In this document: positions 58,663 through 64,000 of the stretch, piece by piece
Layout: each line of letters begins with the position of its first letter
How positions within the stretch are numbered: position 1 is the stretch's first letter
Source: Mytilisepta virgata
Taxonomy: Eukaryota > Mollusca > Bivalvia > Mytilida > Mytilidae
Length of the DNA stretch: 64,000 bases
Direction of reading: 5' to 3'
NCBI GenBank assembly: GCA_028015205.1
Contig: CM051512.1
Coordinates: 24,149,139-24,213,138, forward strand
Translations under genes and position numbers: made by a program
Notes under the pieces: generated by a model
Databases searched by the model: none
Seen by the model: only the letters and a program-made list of their open reading frames with translations
Told to the model about the DNA's origin: nothing

Positions 58663-58888
58663 TTACGCAAGTATGACAGATTGATTAAACATATAGTTAT
58701 TTGTTTCATTAATAGATATGTCAATATCGGTGTCACTGTCCTCTAGGCTGCAACCATTTTCATTTTTAAGGAGACGGAGAAGGGAAGGAGTGATCTTCGA
58801 TCTTGGATTTGTTTTTCGCGACATCCAAGTGGCAGCATTTTTTTCTTTCAGTGCAGAATACGTGTGCCCCCTCCCCCTAAAACAATCG
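58663..58888 (-). CDS. Doubtful terminal exon, unknown protein
   Basis: A minus-strand frame after a TTGTTTTAG acceptor-like site. It encodes HTYSALKEKNAATWMSRKTN, PRSKITPSLLRLLKNENG, an acidic EDSDTDIDIS segment and stop TAA. Composition is protein-like, but no partner exon or family was recognised, and G-runs flank it upstream on that strand. The opposite strand is also open, which lowers confidence. Confidence 0.28.
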
Positions 58889-59039
58889 GCTGGTTGCTCC
58901 ATTTGGGATAAGGGGGCCGACTCCTTTATGATATTAGGGAAGATATAATGATCCAGCTTTTACAGAATACAGGGGCTAATACAGGGATTTAAGTGAAATC
59001 GAGAAAGGGGGGGGGGGGGGGTGTGCAACATTACAATGT

Positions 59040-59265
59040 ATTCGCCGAGCATATCGAGGCGGCGACTTTTTTTAGTATTTAAAATCTTTATTAATGCAGA
59101 ACACAATCCCATTAGTGATATAAACATACAATATACAACATAACGTTTAAAGGGTGATAATAAAGACGGAATATACACAGTTAATAGACCTTTATGCACT
59201 ATCTAGTGGGTTTTTCAAGGTTTCTATCAACTTTAGTGGGGAAGGGGTCGCAGGCTGTGCCCATA
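59040..59265. other. Short spacer
   Basis: A G-run near 59007-59021 lies just left. No feature recognised. Confidence 0.3.
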
Positions 59266-59269
59266 TTTG

Positions 59270-59370
59270 AATCTGTACCTGGAAACAAATGTGTATGGGC
59301 TTGAGTTGTTTTCTGCTCTTTGGTCGGGTTGTTGTCTCTTTGACACATTCCCCGTATCCATTCTCTATTC
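59270..59370 (-). repeat. Interspersed repeat R4, inverted partial copy
   Basis: The complement reads GGGGAATGTGTCAAAGAGAC + AACAACCCGACCAAAGAGCA, matching 25445-25510. Confidence 0.65.
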
Positions 59371-59699
59371 TATGGGAAAGGGCATGTTGTTTACTAATTC
59401 GTGTAGATGTTTTCATTTTGAAATTTTGAAACATCCCTTTTCTCCTTCAAGATTATGTAAAAAGTATATAGAGTATTAATGAAATGTAAGCGAAAATTCC
59501 GTACTGTCACTTACATTATGTTTCGATATTTTTAAATATTCCTGCTGATGCTTGTCTGGCCCATCGGAAATTAACAACAGCATAAATAATGTCAGCTGGA
59601 AAATGGTTGAAGGGCAATGGAAGGATAATTTAGAATGGATGTAAATCTGACAGAGTACAGAATATCTATACTGTTTGTAAATGAAGCTGAATGATATCA

Positions 59700-60370
59700 A
59701 AATTTATAAAATTGGGAGGTGTTTAAGATTAAGTCCAGGCTTTTAAAAAGCACAGGTTAGATGATTTGGTAAAAATGCATACATGTAAGGGGTCTGAATT
59801 AAACATTAGTGCGTTTTGAAACAAATTCATCTGCAATCGCACAAAGGAAAAAAAAATAAATTGAAAAAAAAAATATAAGATAGGATTTCCGTTAGCATTG
59901 TCAAATATCTGAATTGAAACTCTGAGTTGTCTTCCTTACATCATAGTTAAAGATATTTCATAATCTTCTTGTATATATTTTGTGTTCATATTATACACGT
60001 ATGTTGTTCTCGTAACTGTATGCTACAACCCAATTGGGTTAATGTGTGTATTTCAATTATAAGTACATGTATACATTTATGTACCTCATTGTCAAACAGC
60101 TACCCACAGGGCATAGCGTATCCTTGTGTATTATAAACACATTATATAACCTTAAGCCCTTTCACTATTATTATCGAAAATAATACATAATGTATTACTA
60201 TGCGGTGTTAACCCTATTAAATTCTGGTACAATATTACTACACAAATATATACAGAACGGGTCATTTTACATTTGGATAACAATATCCATATCAAGAAGA
60301 GGTATGGAGTTCCATGTTGAACTGACTTGTATTTAAATGTAAGTCTCATTTTCTCTGGTTAGTTTGTTTA
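59700..60370. other. Gene-free stretch
   Basis: Nothing recognised beyond A-rich runs. Confidence 0.4.
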
Positions 60371-60373
60371 TCT

Positions 60374-60487
60374 GTTTAGTTGGGGTTTTACGCCGTTTTC
60401 AGCACATTTGGCAATTTCGCGGCGGCCAGTTTTTATTGGTGGAGGAAGCCGGAGTACCCGGAGAGAACCACCGACCTTCGGTAGGAA
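60374..60487 (-). mobile_element. SINE family B 3' fragment
   Basis: The complement contains ACCGAAGGTCGGTGGTTCTC + TCCGGGTACTCCGGCTTCCT and TAAAAACTGGCCGCCGCGAA, matching ~4898-4990. Confidence 0.8.
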
Positions 60488-61644
60488 TCTCTTGTTAGTA
60501 CACTTGTCAAACATCACTTGTCAATATTTAAAATTGTTTCGTCGATCAGTGTAAGAATATATGCATATCACAATTTTCACTTACATGAGCGTATTCAAAG
60601 GGATGGCCTAAGGGATTTGGCCCTGTTTAGATCACTGGCTGGCAGGTGTTTTGAAGTTGACATCCGCATTTTGCATTCAGTCTGCACGGTGATGAAGTAT
60701 ATTTAGTTTATCATGTTTATGTTTTACACATTTTTGTAATATTTTTCATTTTAATTATGTGTTGTTGACATTTCTATATGTAACGACAGTCATAATTTTG
60801 AACGGATTAATTATGATTAGATTCGATCTTGAAAAGACACATCTTTAATTTATAGAAAGTAAAATGTGAAATTATAATTAAACAGTAAAATTTTTGGTTA
60901 TTTGGACCACCATGTGAATGGATGAATTAATTTAATAATTAAAGTCTAATCCCTCGATTTATAAAACTGTAAATATACGAGACAAGACAATATCTTATTT
61001 AAGTCTCAACACTTTAATCAACATTTATAATGAGAAGGAAATAGTTACACATGTGCAGGCAAGAAAAGAAAAAACAAGAGACACTCTAAAAAGAGCTATG
61101 AGATACTATTTGTATATTATAGAATAGTGTCATTTTAAGAATTAATATAGTGTACAATTTGTTTTAATTACAATATCATGGCAGATTTTGGTTGCATTAA
61201 AAACACATTTTTTTTTCATTTAAAAAAAAAATAAAAATTTCTTATCCTCTTCTCATCCTCAGATAAACTATCAAAACAACAATAGAAACGACCTGATAAA
61301 ATAAAACGGGCGCTAATAGGTATATCTGCATATAATGGACATTTTAAACTTGTTACTACTCTATTATGGCCGCGACGCCGGACCACAATTTTGCAGATGC
61401 ACTTCTAAATGTGCCTTGTATATTCTGACAAGTATATTTTTCACCTCATAATCTGATATAGACAGTATGTACATGTATGTACTTAATTTACCAAATTCGT
61501 ATGGAAGGAGCTTTAGTTATCATGGTTATCATACCATTCATCCTTGTACAAATCACATGCAATACCTTCGACTTCGTTAATGAGGGTGTGGATGGGTTTT
61601 ATAGAATAGAGAAAAAAATGTCCTAAAATCAATGAATTAATATT

Positions 61645-61930
61645 CGGGGGGTACCCAACACTTTGACTAAAATAGATGTGGCTCGTTTAATTTTTATAAA
61701 ATTTTGACGAAATGTTTACTTTGTCCTGTTGACAAAAACATAATACTTTCAAGAAATTTGAACCTCACAATTTACGGGAATAATTTCATTTGATATATAG
61801 CAGTTTGACAAACACTTATTTTGATCATTGAGAAGCTTGATTTCTCTTTACTAATAGTGTGTAATTAAAACGTTCAGCCGATTTTTAAATAGAATTAACT
61901 CCCTTAGGTGTTCTGTACACCCTTAAATGA
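61645..61930 (+). mobile_element. GGTACCCAACAC MITE, copy 2
   Basis: Matches 12183-12463 along its length (GGGGGTACCCAACACTTTGA, ATATATAGCAGTTTGACAAA, TTGATCATTGAGAAGCTTGA). The right end is decayed (TGTTCTGTACACCCTTAA) and no TTAA is kept on the left. Confidence 0.75.
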
Positions 61931-62016
61931 GCTAAAAAAAAGAATACCGAATAATGATGTTCTAAAACATAAAAATAATTCAAAAGTGGATAAAGAATTT
62001 GAGGAAAAAATATTGA

Positions 62017-62400
62017 TTATAGTGGTTTATTAAAGACAACACAATTATACCCAAGATGGGTTGAAGGCAAAATAAAGTATTCATAAATAATACAAACAAA
62101 AGAAAAAACGACATATAATAAACAAACAAACTGAACAGACGTAATCATCTTATGCAGCTCCTTAAGTCCGCTTTCCACAGTAAATAAAGACTTTTTAATA
62201 AATGGACCAACATACTGCATCAGATCTTGGTCTATATAAAGAATATTAATTTTATGCTTATCATCAAGTGTTCGAAAGTTTTCATAATATTGTTGACAAT
62301 TCTGAAATAAATGTTCTCTTAACAGAGAGTTTGTTACATTTTAAAAAGAAATGATATTCATCATCTACTTTTGGACTGACATGAACTGCAATAAAATGTA
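62017..62400 (-). pseudogene. LINE C-terminal relic
   Basis: Minus-strand frames KVDDEYHFFLKCNKLSVKR, then (after a frameshift near 62290) ENFRTLDDKHKINILYIDQD and VGPFIKKSLF. This is the H-x4-C and following segment of Jockey/CR1-type LINEs. Truncated on both sides. Confidence 0.6.
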
Positions 62401-62409
62401 TCACAAAAT

Positions 62410-64000
62410 ACCGAAATAAATTTGATGCACTATGTGGCCATTTCGTTGACTGACAACTCATCAGCAGTGTTCGAGATCAAAATATTGGAAAACCTGTTAA
62501 AGATATAATGATGAATTAATAAGCACAACCATCAAAAATCAAAACAATTAAAACAAACAGTTAAAACGTTTATTTATTTCAATGTTTTTATATCTGCCTC
62601 TTTCTAATTCTAAAAAATTATCACTTATTCTCATTTTGCATATAAATGTTCTACACTCCGAATGGTGTAGTTTACTAATTATGATAAGGATTACAGAAAA
62701 TAAACCATTTAGAAAATTGTTATAAAAGCACGAAAAAATATAAATTTCCATAAAATTATTGGGCCACGAGTGGGGGCCACGACGAATACTTTTTCAAGAT
62801 TATTGAATACGGACATTTTCTGATGAAATGTTATGCTCAGTATAGCATACAAAACCACTGACTTTATTATAACTTTAATATTACCCATGATATTTTAGTA
62901 CTTCTCACCATCAATCTACCACATACAAGTATTTTTTTCTTATGTGTCATTCATTTGAAAAATCACATGTCAGTTTCAAGGTAAATTTAGTACGTTTCAA
63001 AGCGGATTGTTCGTCTAGCTCAGCTTTCGACACAAAATAGGCTTCCAAAAAAGTCTAAAAGCGAGTTTCTTTCAAGGAAATATGTATGTCGAAGGTAAAT
63101 ATATCATTTCTTACATGGATTTTCTATTTTCTACAAAATTCTTGGATTAAATGAAGTAGAATTTTGTATGACGCAATTATTGAGGCAAAATACAGCTGGT
63201 ATTTCATGTATTTATAATGACCTTTATTGTAAGTTATACCAATGGGAGTTAAACAATTTTAGAACAATTTAAGAAAATAATAACAAACACATACAGACAT
63301 AGAAGTTACAGGAAAAAGAAAATAACTTTGACTGATGTGGACCTTTTTTTTTTTGCAGTTCCAATGACCGCTTTATAAAGTCAAAAACAATTGGTAAAAG
63401 TTATTTGGGGATTAGGAGATCAACAATTTGTGATCCTTCGTCGGCCAATAGAAAATGTTGATTTAGATCTAATAAATTTTCAATTAGATTTGCTCTTAAC
63501 TGAGTATTGGATTTACAATGAAAGAAAAAACTGAATGGTATTCACCTTGCGTCCAGAGCATAGTCTAATTTCTTTAGGAATATTTGTACACCTGTCCGCT
63601 TCAGTATTTAGAGAATGATCACTGATTCATCCTATGAAAACTAATCACATTATACAGTTAACCCTAGTTGTGGCAAAGTAGGGAGAGGGGGGGGGGGCAT
63701 CAAAATTAATTTCGGAATATCAGGAACAAATATGGTCATCAAAGGGTAACGTCGGAATCACTGTACATTTTAAAAACATTTTTCAACGAAAGCTTATTCT
63801 AACACGCTAGAACAAACCATAGCGCATTTGAAAATGTACAGGGCATATTTCTTGTTTATGGGATTCTCAAAGATAAATAAAACATTTTTCGAGATACTGA
63901 AAATAATATCGTATGTTTGAAGAAACGGCCAATTTTCTAATATACATTTGTATACCAACATAATCAAACATGGAATTTCACTAAAATATGCAGGAGCCTC
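62410..64000. other. Gene-free right end of window
   Basis: AT-rich, with a short G-run near 63688. No exon, RNA gene or assignable repeat seen. Confidence 0.4.

Noticed and set aside
60518..60706. 62-residue ORF with ERIQRDGLRDLALFRSLAG
   Set aside because: Some protein-like character, but no splice partner or family; begins right after a SINE fragment in AT-rich spacer.

Overview
The window is AT-rich metazoan nuclear DNA. Its genes are made of short exons split by long introns with consensus GT/AG sites, and the introns and spacers are packed with decayed transposable elements. Gene content and repeats point to a bivalve mollusc, most likely a mussel-like (Mytilidae) genome: a VWD/EGF (VWDE-type) protein, small oyster Cvsi-like cysteine-rich proteins, a B-box/coiled-coil protein, Penelope-like and Jockey/CR1-type retroelements, tRNA-derived SINEs, and pearl/Helitron-like elements with internal tandem repeats. 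The species assignment is inference.

Layout. (1) 667-19166 (+): the 3' part of a VWDE-like secreted protein gene, at least 12 exons, with its 5' end outside the window. Its introns hold a nested SINE pair, a 378-bp tandem array, a Helitron-like element, a Penelope-like RT relic, a LINE inserted next to a splice acceptor, and several MITEs. (2) 20000-24500: MITEs, one orphan minus-strand exon (22512-22799) and a minisatellite. (3) 24639-29338 and 32331-33586 (both -): two paralogous three-exon genes for small secreted cysteine-rich proteins (Cvsi-type protease-inhibitor-like), with the same intron positions and phases. (4) 34367-36964: a 52-bp minisatellite, a LINE 3' end with a perfect 15-bp target duplication, and an exon for a single-pass membrane protein whose ectodomain is three copies of a 9-residue repeat. 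(5) 40189-46096 (+): a complete six-exon gene for a 166-residue secreted protein with features of copper histidine-brace (BIM1/X325, LPMO-like) proteins, preceded by CCAAT and TATA motifs. (6) 46097-52900: mostly gene-free, with an orphan promoter plus first exon that carries an in-frame stop (49055-49273), a GAGATATC-type minisatellite, a large palindrome and LINE relics. (7) 52915-53865 (+): an intronless double-B-box/coiled-coil protein with an unusual four-cysteine C-terminus. (8) 54000-64000: microsatellites, LINE and SINE fragments, and one doubtful ORF.

There is no operon-like organisation and no evidence that the genes act in one pathway. Four products are probably secreted (VWDE-like, two Cvsi-like, BIM1-like) and one is membrane-bound. 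The most interesting candidates are the BIM1-like gene, the Cvsi-like pair, the B-box protein with the novel C-terminus, and a set of transposon insertions whose boundaries can be read directly from target-site duplications.
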